64,000 nt of DNA from positions 124,001 to 188,000 of the forward strand of contig CP021226.1 in assembly GCA_003999685.1 (NCBI GenBank). The letters run 5' to 3'. Below, piece by piece: positions 49,787 through 61,623 of the stretch. The notes below the pieces were generated by a model that was given only the letters and a program-made list of their open reading frames with translations, searched no databases and was not told the origin of the DNA. The translations under genes were made by a program, and so were the position numbers. Within the stretch, counting starts at the first letter, position 1; every line of letters begins with the position of its first letter. The stretch comes from Taiwanofungus camphoratus (Eukaryota > Basidiomycota > Agaricomycetes > Polyporales > Taiwanofungaceae).

Positions 49787-51372
49787 ATGGACGATTTTGA
49801 GAAACCTGTGGAGAGCAACATTAGTCCCTCTGCGATTGATGGTTCCCGGACGTCCCTTTCGTCAGATCCGCGAACGGCTGCAGGCGGAATAGTTGTCGAC
49901 TTTCTGGATAGAGGGCTGAGGGCATGGCTCACTGTCATGGGCGCTTTTTTAGCATTGTTCTGCACGTTTGGGCAGCTGAACGCCTTCGGGACGTTCCAAT
50001 CATGGTATGCTGAACATCAGCTGCACCACTTGCCCGCTTCGACTATCTCTTGGATTGGCTCGCTTCAGCTTTGGGTTTTCTTCTTTTCGGTCAGTCAGTC
50101 AGAATACCTCTACTAAGCTTGACTGAAAAGGCCCTGGTTTTCGTAGGGTGGCTTTGTCGGCCGGATTTTCGATGCTCATGGTCCTCGCGTGCTCATGATA
50201 CCCGGAACAGTAGTCCTTGTGTTCAGCATTATGGCAACGAGCCTTTCTACACGATACTACCAATATGTTTTGAGCCAAGGCATACTCTTTGGACTTGGGG
50301 TTGGTATGCTGTATGTCACCCTAGCATTTGAGTTGGATTAACCTGATAGCAAGCATCACCTATAGATTTTACCCATCCCTTGCAGCTGTTTCGACACACT
50401 TCAAGAGGCATCGCGCGAGTGCTATCGGGATCGCTGTCGCTGGCTCAGGAGTAGGTAGGCACAACTGTCTGGGTTAAGTGCCCGTCAGACACATAATGAG
50501 AAGCGTTTCAGGCGGCCTCGTATACCCAATTATGCTTCGGCAGCTGTTCACGAAAGTTGGGTTCGCATGGGGTGTACGCATCTCCGGTTTCATCACCCTT
50601 GCGCTGTGCACCATTGCGACAGCAATGGTGACCAGTAACCTGTCCGTAGGGCGGCGTAGTGGACCTTGGTTCGACGTGAACATGTTCAAGGACACGCGGT
50701 ATCTACTGGTTGGTTTGGGTAGTGCTTTGATAGCTCTTGGTCAGTCGATCATTCTCGGTTCGCTTACCGAAGTTCTCACATCACATTCCAGGTCTTTTCA
50801 TTCCATACTTCTATATCGTCGACTACGCGACGGCACACCGTGTCTCATCCAACACGGCTTTCTATGTACTTTCCGTGATGAATGCCGGAAGCATTCCTGG
50901 ACGAGTTGCACCTGCATGGCTCTCAGATGTCCTCGGCCGCTTCAATCTCATCGTTCCCTGTGCGTTCCTCTCCGGGCTGCTCTTGTTGGTGTTCTGGATA
51001 TTCGCAAGAACACTCGCCTCGATCATGGTCTTCGCGGCGCTATACGGTTTTTTCTCGGGTGCGTTCAACGCGCTTATCATTCCTACCGTCTCGCAGATCT
51101 CGGATGTCACAGAGATTGGCACCCGAGTAGGAATGATGTACAGCATCATCTCGTTTCCGTTAGTTGTGTTTTCGTTATCAGTGTCTCCAGACTGACTTTC
51201 AAACTCGTGCAGATCGTTGGGAGGAAGCCCTGCAGCGGGTGCGTTGCTGAAATACGACCATGGTTCTTACTCGGGTATGATTGTATTTGGTGGTGTGACG
51301 ATCATAGCCGGTTCTCTCTTCATGCTGTGGGCGAGACTAAAAATCGAACCTCGAATACTCGCTGTTGTTTGA
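49787..51372 (+). CDS. MFS monocarboxylate-type transporter (MCT/MCH family)
   Basis: Twelve-helix major facilitator of the monocarboxylate-porter type, about 430 residues in six or so exons. The ATG at 49787 gives MDDFEKPVESNISPSAIDG, a cytoplasmic N-terminus. FLDRGLRAWLTVMGAFLALF is the start of helix 1, and TFGQLNAFGTFQSWYAEHQL and STISWIGSLQLWVFFF follow. GRIFDAHGPRVLMIPGTVVL lies between helices 2 and 3 (about 50150-50210). FYPSLAAVSTHFKRHRASAI and GIAVAGSG come next, then GGLVYPIMLRQLF, GLFIPYFYIVDYA and NAGSIPGRVAPAWLSDVLGR (helices 7-8, about 50880-50940). ALYGFFSGAFNALIIPTVSQ follows. The final exon ends MLWARLKIEPRILAVV, TGA at 51370-51372. Fungal members carry mono- and dicarboxylates or riboflavin; the substrate cannot be inferred. 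All helices seem to be present. Confidence 0.9.
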
Positions 51373-52166
51373 CGTTGCTCAGCTCGCTGCCGTACACGAC
51401 CCTCGTATCATTATTTCGAACGATCATGATGTCAGCATGTCATTAATTCTCTACGACCTGTAACGCATAGATTATTCCCAAGCTTTTGTCGGATTTCGAT
51501 CGTTCTTCATTCCTGCCCCGGGTACAGTACGCGTTCGCAATGTAGTGCGCTTGGATTCATTACCATGTGAGATAATGGTGCAATCATTGACTTCACCATG
51601 AAGGCCGACGATAGGGTCAACGGAATGCAGCAATCGTTGATGAATGTAGAAGGTTACGGTGGCAATTGACTACTTATGCGTTCTCCATAGATACTTAAGA
51701 AGGTCGAACAGCCCACAGAACCCAAATAAGGGAAAAGAGCTTGGCGCATCGAAGTCGCGTCGTGGACTCGGATTTTGTTGCTCCGAGTTGTACTGACATA
51801 CATACACATTCATTCCCACTGACGACGAGGAGACGCGTCTAACGATAAGCCGGCCTCATTGGCAACGTTTACACGAGCATTCAACGCCCATCTATTGCAC
51901 TGATCACATGCCCTTGCCTAACGTTGTTTGACGAGCGTCAAGTATCATTAACCCAAACCTCCTAGTCCTTGTTTGTCTCGTCGGTCACCTTCACGAGTGG
52001 TTACGGGACGGGATACTTACAAGTCTCGAGGACTAGGTATGGTTTTGGGATGTCAAAATCCGGCGCAGTCGATTCACAGGATTAGCATTGCACAGCATCT
52101 TTCACGGTCTCCGCAGTTGCATATATACGATTGTGATCTGAAGCTTGGCAGTAAGTCACTCTAACA
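51373..52166. other. Intergenic: chitin synthase promoter
   Basis: The 0.8 kb upstream of the chitin synthase start. It should hold the promoter and perhaps a 5' UTR intron. No specific motif is certain and no gene is seen. Confidence 0.4.
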
Positions 52167-55100
52167 ATGTCGCACTACCCAGAGGTCAGTTGTCTGCTGC
52201 TGAAATTTGAAGCCACTGATCATGCGTTATAGCCCGATGAAGCACAGCATGGGCATTACAACGACGGCTATGCGCCATACCAAACATACGCACCAAATTC
52301 TTACGAGCTGCAGCCCACTCCCAATCCGTATGAACATGAACACCAAGCCTTCCATCCCATACATACAGATCCATTCGTTGGATCGCAGTCACCGCCTCAT
52401 CCGAGTCTATATCGTTCCCCGCCACCTCTTCACGCTCCTTACACGAGCCCAATGCATGGTGCCTCGCCCCCACTCCACATTGGATCGCCGCCGTTACATC
52501 TTGGATCTCCTCCCCACGTTCTCCCTCAACCTAGTGACTATCCCGAACCTGACTATGGCAACACACACTCCATGACGCCACCACCAATGCGGGCCCAGCC
52601 CTCACCTATGTCTCAGTTTGATCCGAACTCGGGCTATGAATTGCACGATGATCAGGACCCAGACGCGCTTGATTCAGGTGACTTGCCACTGCTGAGACGT
52701 GATAATACGATGTCCTCGATGCCTATCCCAGGCGACTATGAACTGGTATCCTCGGATGACAGGTCCGAGAGCAATATACGATATGGACGCATTCCTCAGC
52801 GTGTCCCAAGGCGATACAAGACCATAAAAAAGGTCGAGTGAGTGCTGGGTCCTGCTTACTGGCATTGCGAGTGTTGAAGTCTTCTTTCAGGCTATTCCAG
52901 GGAAATTTTGTATTGGATTCTGCGGTGCCTACAAAACTGTTAAATATGTGCGCAATGCGGAATGAGCGTGAATTCACGCACATGCGCTACTCGGCGGCGA
53001 CATGTGATCCAAATGACTTCAAGGACTCCGGTTTCACATTGCGACAGGTTCACTACGACCCCCCGCGACGAACAGAGCTGTTCATCGTGATGACCATGTA
53101 TAATGAAGACGAGGAGCTGTTCTGTAGGAGTATGCATGGGGTGATGAAGAACATTGCACACCTGTGTAAGCGGGATAGGAGCAAGACATGGGGAAAGGAG
53201 GGATGGAAGAAGGTCGTCGTCTGCATCGTTTCTGATGGTCGACAGAAGGTCAATTCGAGGACGCTCAGTGTGATTGCAGCGATGGGAGCGTATCAGGAGG
53301 GTATTGCCAAGGTATGAGCAGTTTGAGCCTCATGCTAATGTCAAGCTCACTCTATTCAGAATATTGTGAACGGGAAACCCGTTGCAGCGCACATCTATGA
53401 ATACACTGCGCAGAGTATGTGCATCATAATCACACTAAACTTCACACTCACGCCCTTGTGTAGTTTCGGTGTCACCGTCGATGAAGATTGAAGGCGCCGA
53501 ACGCGGACTCGTCCCTGTTCAGATCATCTTCTGCTTGAAGGAGAAGAATCAGAAGAAGATCAATTCTCATCGGTGGTTCTTCAACGCGTTCGGACCTATC
53601 CTTCAGCCTAACGTCTGTGTGCTCTTGGACGTTGGCACGATGCCTGGGCCCACTTCTATTTACCACCTGTGGAAGGCTTTTGATATCAATTCGAACGTTG
53701 GAGGAGCATGCGGAGAAATCGTTGCCCTCAAGGGCAAGTATGGACAAAACTTGATCAATCCTCTTGGTAAATATTTCTCTCTACTCTCTCTGGCATTGTC
53801 TGACCCGTGTCTATATAATGTAGTTGCTGCGCAGAACTTTGAGTATAAGATGTCAAACATCTTGGACAAGCCCCTGTAGGTCTAGTCTCTCTTATCTTAC
53901 ATTCCGAACCGTCGCTGAAGGGTTACCTCCAGAGAATCGATATTTGGTTACATCACTGTGCTTCCTGGTGCCTTCAGCGCATACCGCTACATTGCGCTAC
54001 AGAACGATGCTACCGGTGAAGGTCCTCTTCAAAAGTATTTCCTGGGTGAAAAGATGGTCTGATACGTCATGCGTCAATTTTCTTCTTCGGAACTGACAGG
54101 CTATGATTCATAGCACGGGGCTGGTGCAGACATCTTCACGGCGAATATGTATCTTGCCGAGGATCGAGTACGTGGCTGCCTTGTCTTCCTTTGATTGCAC
54201 CCTGCTCATGATTCGTGATCTAAGATCCTGTGTTGGGAACTAGTCTCGAAGCGCGGTGGAGCATGGATCTTGCATTACGTCAAATCTGCCTACGCCGTAA
54301 CTGACGTACCCGATCAAGTAAGCCATGCAAAGTTGCTGAACACTCACATCTAACGGCTATTTGTGTTAGATCCCGGAATTGATTTCCCAGCGACGTCGAT
54401 GGTTGAACGGGTCGTTCTTTGCAGGTATTCATAGCACAGTCAAGTTTCACTACATATATCGCTCGTCGCATTCGTTTGTGCGCAAGTTTTGGATTCATGT
54501 AGAACTCATATACCAAACCTTCGTCCTGATTTTTTCATGGTTTGCACTGGTGAGTGTGGATCTATCTCGGCGTGATTGACTCTAGTCCACCGCACTTTTA
54601 CATCTGTCGTTCATATCTAACCAACTCATCACACAGGGTAACTACTATATCTCTTTTGTCATCTTGAGCCAAGCAATGGACGATCCCTCCTTTCACCTTG
54701 GAAAGGCTGTCAATGTTTTGAACATTATTCTAAATTACCTGTATCTTGGTCTTCTCATCATGTGTTTCCTGCTATCCTTGGGAAACAGGCCCCAAGGAGC
54801 GAAATGGCCGTACACGTTCGCATTTATTGGGTTTGCTGTCATTACAATATACATGACCGTAAGTCATGTGTATATTGTTTGTTGGACTCCTGTCGCTGAT
54901 TTCTGGCACCGCCCACTACGATTGATAGATAGCTGCCTTCTTCCTAGCCTTCAAAGGCATAGACAATTTAGCAAAGTCGAGCGGGCCTCTCACGGTGTCG
55001 GACTTGTTCTCTAACTCGATCTTCCGGAATATTGTCATATCAATTTTGGCTACTCTTGGACTGTATATCCTCGCATCTCTTGTGCATGTAAGCATTTACC

Positions 55101-56080
55101 TGCCGCACGATGTATGGTACTGATTTCTGAGTTCCTGTTCTAGTTCGAACCCTGGCATATGATCACATCGTTCCCCCAGTATATGCTTATGGCGCCGTCG
55201 TACATCTCTGTGTTGAATGTCTATGCTGTACGCTGTCAATCTCGTACCCTGACAAGCCGTTGATTTGGCTGATCTTGATCTTCTCTAGTTCGCAAACGTT
55301 CAGTGAGTTGCCCAGTCGTAGCATTGTTGCGCCGCTGAGAATAGCTTGTCGTTGTCTTCCATCAAATTAGCGACGTTTCGTGGGGCACGAAGGGTGACAA
55401 CAAGGTTTCGACGGATCTCGGTGTCGTCCAAACCGGCAAAAACAAGAACGAAGTCGAAGTGGCAGTACCGACTGCAGACACGGATATCAATGCTGCTTAC
55501 GAGGACGCAATACATGTGTTGTCTACAAAACCTCCCAAGTCAGAACCCAAACTTGATGCGCAGACCCAGCAGGAAGATTATTACAGGAGTTTCAGAACAA
55601 AGTGGGTCTTCTTTCTTCCCTGTTGTATAGCGATGATTTGACGTTCTTTTTGACAGCGTGAGTCGTGTCATGTTTGTATTCGGCAGCACAGTGAGATACT
55701 AACCGCTGGGAAGGTCTTACTCACGTGGACACTCTCGAATGTTAGTCTCCTGTTCCAGTTTCTAATTTACTATCAACTTACGTTGAACCTCAGGCTCTTC
55801 TTGCCGCGATAATAGTGTAGGTCAAACCTTCGTTCCCAGTCTTCTTAGTTTGCTGACGCCTTTGCAGTACCGCCACGGGCGAGGCATCAAAGGTCGGTGC
55901 TGAGCATACTGTCAGTGGCTATATGGCTTTCATTCTTTATTCCGTTGCTGGACTGGCATGTAAGTCGTCCCCTTCCATTTTCCGAAACAGCGCACTCAAT
56001 CGTGCTTGTTGCTACGACCAGTTGTTCGCTTCGTGGGCTCCACTGCGTATATGCTCGTACGGTTGTTTGCTGGTGAGTAG
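52167..56080 (+). CDS. Chitin synthase, division 1 (class I-III type)
   Basis: GT2 processive enzyme that makes cell-wall chitin from UDP-GlcNAc at the plasma membrane, about 900 residues in many exons. The ATG at 52167 encodes only MSHYPE before the first intron. The N-terminal ~190 residues are low-complexity, rich in Pro, Tyr and His. The chitin synthase N domain begins near [20 protein letters not shown] (about 52812-52920). Catalytic blocks are [20 protein letters not shown] (about 53077-53136), [17 protein letters not shown] (about 53218), [20 protein letters not shown] (about 53592-53651), [18 protein letters not shown] (about 54157-54275) and [13 protein letters not shown] (about 54388-54426), the product-binding signature. 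Helices follow ([29 protein letters not shown]), and the end is [16 protein letters not shown] at 56078-56080. No break is seen. Confidence 0.93.
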
Positions 56081-56219
56081 GGTCGGACACAGCCAGGTGG
56101 GATGCTGCTATCTTTTGGATGATTTAAATGATGCTATCTGCAAATAACTATATATTGATCGTTGCATTGTGTTCCGTCGTCGATACCCTGTGTTTAACTA
56201 GCTATTACGATACGCTATC

Positions 56220-56943
56220 CTATGTATAAACCCTCCAATTGTCCTTGACCAGCAAGCTGAGCAGGTAAATATGGAGGAAATGGTCTGTAGCGACTCCGTC
56301 CTCCTCATTATGATCCGGGTATAGGGTCGGGCGAGACGCATTCTTACGGCATATGCGGCGTTCTATTCCTATATGGTCCTCAACATTAGGCCTACCAGGG
56401 TCCAGACGTACAAAGGCCAGCCTTACAGGTCGTTTTCGTCTTGCAATCATGAGGACGGGTTCATCGTCCTCATCAGACGGGTAATTTGTGACGACTGACG
56501 GGAGTTTCGTCTGCGGATGTGATCCGAGACCACCGCAAGAGGTATCAGTGAGCCTATGTGCACTGGCTCCGTGAGTTGAACTTGCCTCTTGTCTCTGCCT
56601 TGTCCTTTGAAGGACCCTGTTGAGCTGTCAAGAGGGCGGTATGAGAATGACACTTGATTGACAGCGTGTGGCGGGTGAAAGGCAATCCCTCTGCCACAAT
56701 GGTTACCTTTGCCTCACTGACGCCCTTGGTGCGACTTGGTGTCCCATAATGCACCATATCGTTTGTCACGGCGGTCATTGTGGGGAACGACGACAGGGAG
56801 TGGGCAAGGCTGGGCAGCGATGCGATGGACGGTGTCTGAGGGGACGTCGGACATCCCGGTAAGCGTGCTGGATGCATTTCAACTGGCCACCGAGAGTGCT
56901 GTGAGGATGACGAGGCAAAGGAAGAGAGACTCGGTGCAGACAT
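56220..56943 (-). CDS. Hypothetical Ser-rich protein, exon joins uncertain
   Basis: A minus-strand frame starts with ATG at 56943 (MSAPSLSSFASSSSQHSRWP) and is rich in Ser and Pro. Downstream frames RPLDSSTGSFKGQGRDKRQ (about 56580-56640) and VLMIARRKRPVRLAFVRLDP (about 56396-56455, ending at 56220) lie in the other two frames. At least one intron is therefore needed, for example from the GTAACC after SEAK. The exact structure is not settled, and the unspliced first frame would end after 129 codons. The gene is convergent with chitin synthase. No domain is recognised. Confidence 0.4.
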
Positions 56944-57666
56944 TGAAATACTGGGGGAGGCTGATACGGAACAAAGAGCTGTGTTCGCGGTCAGCCTCTA
57001 TATGAAAGGCGCCACAGTGTGCCGTTATCCAGATATCCGTTCCAATGCCATGACAGGTTTATGAAGAGGTAAAAGAGTATAGCTCAACTGGCATGCGCCG
57101 GCCACGGTCGCTGACCGCCCAATACTCTGCCAGATATGGCGAACTCGAACCTGAGCGGGAAATGCCGGCCCAGGTTTACGACCATAGCAAGGCGCGTACA
57201 GTGGTACAGATCCGAGTTGCTTGCGTCGACGGAGATGGGAATTCGGCCCAGAGCCTAGCCAAAGACACTTCCTCAAAGCGCCGTTGCATGTACATCTCCG
57301 GCATCATATCAGGTCAGAATCAAGTCAGAATCACTCGAGTTCCGACATATCTGCTAGATTATCTATCATTCCGTGAGTCATGATTCTTGTTCCTCGTATC
57401 CGAGATAGATTCCCGACCACAGAAACTAGCTATGCCGATAATCAAGTACGTACCTGTGAAGAACAGTCGAAATGAAGGATACATGGTAACGTCAGCACAG
57501 CACGACATGCGGACATGAGCCCACATACACGGATTTATGAACCACACATCCACATATCATCCGAGTCAAAACACCATCGCCGCACTAGACCAAATTAGTC
57601 CCTATGGTCCGGTATCTTCTATTCTACACTGCATCGCACTGTACTGACACCGTGCGGACTGCTGCC
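56944..57666. other. Intergenic, nothing recognised
   Basis: Between the hypothetical gene and the F-box gene stop I see only short chance frames. Confidence 0.35.
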
Positions 57667-58785
57667 TCATGCATTCCGCCAGAATAGCTCAGTCGAGGGA
57701 AAGCGGTTTGGGAAGTGTGTGCTCGTCCATTCATCGTCCTGGCATTGCCAGAGGAAGTGATGGTGACTGATCCAGAAGCAAACACAACTCAACGAGGGAC
57801 AGTATATGCGCAGCTCGGCGGCGATTGTGCGTTGAAAGGGCTCCGTCAGCCGTGGCTCCCAGTATGTGACATCCACGTCAATACTGTCGAGAGCATGCAG
57901 GCGCATCAGGCATCGGTGAACTTCATGACGCTGATAGCTTCAACTCAGCTTGCTGGTAGCCCCAGACATCGATAAATTTCTCACCTGCTGTATCGGTAGC
58001 GGGATTATTCCAAGGTGTCGAAGGCTTTGCGCGAAGATGGATGTAGAAACGAGCTGTAATGTCTCCAGCATGAGTTGCTCCGGGAGGTAAACAATATTCA
58101 AACTTCGCAGAGTTCTTCTGACTTTGCCCAGATCTGTGATAACTGTAGGGAGGATCGGTACTGTGTCCTCTTGCAATGACACTTGCACATGCGTGAGAGG
58201 ACACGCAATAAGCTCGGCTAGTACTAGTAGAGGGCCGTCGAAGATCTCTAAACTCTGTAATTTGCCCGCGGCGATGGAACACGGAGGCCCATCTTCGGTC
58301 GAGTCCATAGTGTGCAACATACGAAGTCTATTCTGAGACTGCAGAAACGTGACCACATTGACGTCCCAAATCAACCAGAGAACCGCCTCCCGCAGTTGAA
58401 ACTTGATTTCAGGAGAATTGAGGATCCAGGTGTTAGTATAGGTTGGATCATGCAGCAGGATGGATTCAAGGTTGATCATCGTCGTCAGAGCACTCTGGAC
58501 AGTCTGCCAAAACTCGTAGGGCAAGGAGGTGGACCGCTGGACGACACGGCGGGAATCCAGCTGGAAGTGGAATCGTCTTACGTATCCGCCGCGGAGCCCG
58601 TCATGAGCAGTGAGAGATTGACAGGCCTCGAGTGCAGTTTGAGCATCATGCAAGGTGAGGCACTCGTACAACTTGGCCTCCGCCACACGTTGCAGCGTTT
58701 TGCTGGTCCGGCATAATGTAAGGATGTCCTGAGGCGATGCGTAACGAACAATCTGGGAGAGAACTTCAGAGGGAAAGACGACCAT
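57667..58785 (-). CDS. F-box-like protein
   Basis: About 350 residues in two exons (57985-58785 and 57667-57930, 54-nt GT-AG intron). The N-terminus MVVFPSEVLSQIVRYASPQD leads into ILTLCRTSKTLQRVAEAKLY. Together these form the F-box, in the Leu-Pro-variant form usual in Agaricomycetes, where such proteins are numerous. It would bind Skp1 and recruit an unknown target for ubiquitination. The rest has leucine-rich, LRR-like strands (NLESILLHD, LQSLEIFDGPLLVLAEL, RTLRSLNIVYLPEQLMLETL). The C-terminus is Trp/Phe-rich and ends ELFWRNA. The open frame extends to 58839 only with a TTG start, so I chose ATG at 58785. An extra upstream coding exon is possible. Confidence 0.8.
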
Positions 58786-59144
58786 GGCAATACTGTCGTT
58801 CCGAGCACGGATGAGCGGTTTGCGCGATGTATCGTTCAAAGCACATACAATGTAACGGCCTCAGACTAATAAGACAGATAGCTATAAGGGCTGTCTGAAT
58901 GCAAAAGGCACCGGACTTCCGTGTGAAGCTCGTCTTCAGCTAAAACGAGAGTCGATGTTGTGGTTGACCAGAACGGGTCCTTGCGTAGATTGTGGTCGCG
59001 GTCAAGTGGCGGGCACGAAGGAGACCACGGCCTTTTCGACGCGTCTCGACAAATCTGTGTACATCTCCGTGAAAGTGACTCGACTCTCATCGGCCACCAT
59101 CCACCCCATCCTGCACCTCCGTCTTCGCACATACGCGTCACAAA
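58786..59144. promoter_or_regulatory. Shared divergent promoter of F-box and EB1 genes
   Basis: The 359 bases between divergent start codons carry both promoters. No TATA box is evident. Confidence 0.5.
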
Positions 59145-60256
59145 ATGGGAGAATCGCGAACAGAGCTGCTCGCATGGCTCAACGACTTGCTCCAGATCAA
59201 CTACACCAAAATTGAGCAATGCGGAACCGGTGGCGCGTACTGTCAAATTATGGACTCGGTCTTTGGTCAGTAAGAATCCGTTTTGTCGTCGTGATTCGCA
59301 GGCGAGTGACCAGGCCAACGGGGCTGTCTGTCATGTACATCTCGTTTCCCGCTTCATTGTGGAGGGCAGGCGATATACCAATGACGCGAGTCAAGATGAA
59401 TGCAAAGCATGAATACGAGTTCATCGCGAACTTCAAGATCTTGCAGAATGTTTTTCGGACGCACAAGATCGAAAAGGCGCGTATATTGCTATGTGGTTGA
59501 GATTCTAATTTGCTGACTGTGTATCACAGCCTATACCTGTAGAAAGGCTCGTAAAGTGCAAGATGCAGTATGTTCACATGTGCCACTCGACGGTATCGGC
59601 GGCTTAGCATAGCTCTGTGCTTGTCCTTTCAGAGATAATCTGGAGTTTCTGCAGTGGAGCAAGCGCTTTTGGGACACAAACTACGGCGGACAAGGTTACG
59701 ATCCTGTCGCACGACGACGAGGTGCGCCGACGGACACACCGGCGACTATTGCGCCGCTCGCGCCCTCTTCGCGTGGTAGCTCAGGGAACCTCAACGTCGG
59801 CGCTGCTAGGACGGGAGGGCGAACGCCAATTTCCGGCCATCGAGCAGGGTCGACACAACCTAACGAGCTGGTGCAGAACTTGCAAGCCCAGTTGCGGGAG
59901 ATGTCTACACATTTGGAGGGTCTGGAGAAGGAACGCGATTTTTACTTCTCCAAGGTGAGTGGCCACTCGCATGCTGTTCAAGCCAGATGAGCCTGTCATG
60001 ATGTCTCACTCGATATCGCGTCGCGTCGTATGATCGTGCTCTCAGCTGCGTGACATCGAGATTCTGGTTCAGCAACAGATGGAAGCCCTTGAACAAGAAG
60101 GCAAGGACGATCCACTACTGCGGGATATACAAAAGATTCTTTATTCTACCGAGGTCAGCGTGATTTCAACAAACATTATGTATGGCTGATCATCATCTGC
60201 AGGAGGGCTTCGAGGTGCCGGACCCGAACACTGTCGATGAAGAGGAGACCTTCTAG
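59145..60256 (+). CDS. EB1/Bim1/Mal3 microtubule plus-end-tracking protein
   Basis: RP/EB-family protein of about 270 residues that binds growing microtubule ends and recruits other plus-end factors. The ATG at 59145 gives [20 protein letters not shown]. The calponin-homology domain continues [52 protein letters not shown] (about 59532-59568) and [16 protein letters not shown] (about 59636). A Ser/Thr/Gly/Arg-rich linker (59700-59860) would be the phosphorylated, microtubule-contacting part. The EB-homology coiled coil runs from [20 protein letters not shown] to [18 protein letters not shown] and [20 protein letters not shown]. The acidic tail ends VDEEETF, stop TAG at 60254-60256. A terminal aromatic after acidic residues resembles the EEY/F motif that binds CAP-Gly proteins. 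All expected parts are present. Confidence 0.93.
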
Positions 60257-61623
60257 TTTTCCCCTTCTACCACTGTTGTACCTCGGGGTTCGGTCTCGCG
60301 ACAGCGTAATTCGTGAAGCAGTTTTCCTTATTGTATACCTGCACAGAGCGTCTCCGGCATGCCCCAGATGTATCGCCACATGATTTTCTGATATCAAACT
60401 ATCGTTTTGTCATCTACCGTGATCACTGTATGACATAAATAGGCTACATTAGCGACGAGCCAATATCCAATTACGAGCCCGAATATTCTCATGTAGGAAG
60501 CCAGCTTGCGGCCACCCATACAACGATGGCAAGATAGGTAGGTATGCTTTGTCACATCCAAGTCGCCTCATCCTTTCAACATCTACCAGAACTGAGACGC
60601 GATGGCTCGGCATCGTTTGAATCATACAGGCCTCTTATGCGTGCTTCACCAGGTGTCACTGAGCCTCGCCAGTATCTTGATCAGCCTGGGCGGGGCGCTA
60701 ATATATACGGATATCCCGAGCCTACGAAGGTTAGACGTTGAAGCAGAGAATCTATTACTTACCTTTGAGAGACTACGTCTGCTCTTCTCTGACTTTCCTT
60801 GGCATCGTTATATTCAACAGTATAACCTCAATCGAGTGTGCCGGAGTTTCAGACATGCACTTACACCGTTACACGAGATCGACGATCAGTGCGACCGAAC
60901 TCGATACTTTGCGGTACCAGTATAATGGTTTTTCGGATGTCATTGATACGATGATAACGACGGCTACGATTTTAATCTCCATCTGCAACGTTCGATGGCA
61001 ACGGTAGGTCAAGGTATCAGGTCCATGGCAGCTTTCGGCTTCTTTTTCATTTCGCCACGTCCTCCTACTTGTGGTGTAGCATGAAGCTATTTTCCTGACT
61101 CAGGAAACCGGTCGTCTTACTCTATATAGAGTCCCAGTTTTTGTTTGCCTCTTCCCCGGATATTAGCATCTTTATGCCTCACAATCAGTCACGATGACGC
61201 AGGGCCGTATATATATCCTCGCGTGCAGTTTATTGAAAGGACTTATGGACCACGCCTTCGGTTTTTTCGCCAGCAGGGTTAACAAATTCTTATGTCCAGA
61301 GTTGCAGCCATATACACTGGTGTATATTGCCAGCGTGCATCAGGGCCTCTTTTTTGGTTGATATTGCGACTCTTTTATCTGAAAATTTAGTATGTTCTTC
61401 AACGTGATTGGCACCGTTATAATGTAATCCCTGACATTTTCGCTCAGAACGAGTTCAGTCACATCTGAAGACCTCGAAGGCTTCAATATTTAGGCACCAT
61501 TGCTATACATGACACGGTTCGTATTCGTATACCAATTCATAAGTTATGACACCTAAACATACGATCATCAAACATAAAACCCAGACTTCGTAGTGCTGCT
61601 GCCACGGGTGCTCCCCATCATTA
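60257..61623. other. Intergenic, no confident gene
   Basis: The 1.4 kb lies between EB1 and the surface-protein stop. Plus-strand frames at 60602-60925 and 60738-61007 are short and hydrophobic in parts, without splice or start support. The stretch 61000-61500 is T-rich and looks non-coding. Confidence 0.35.
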
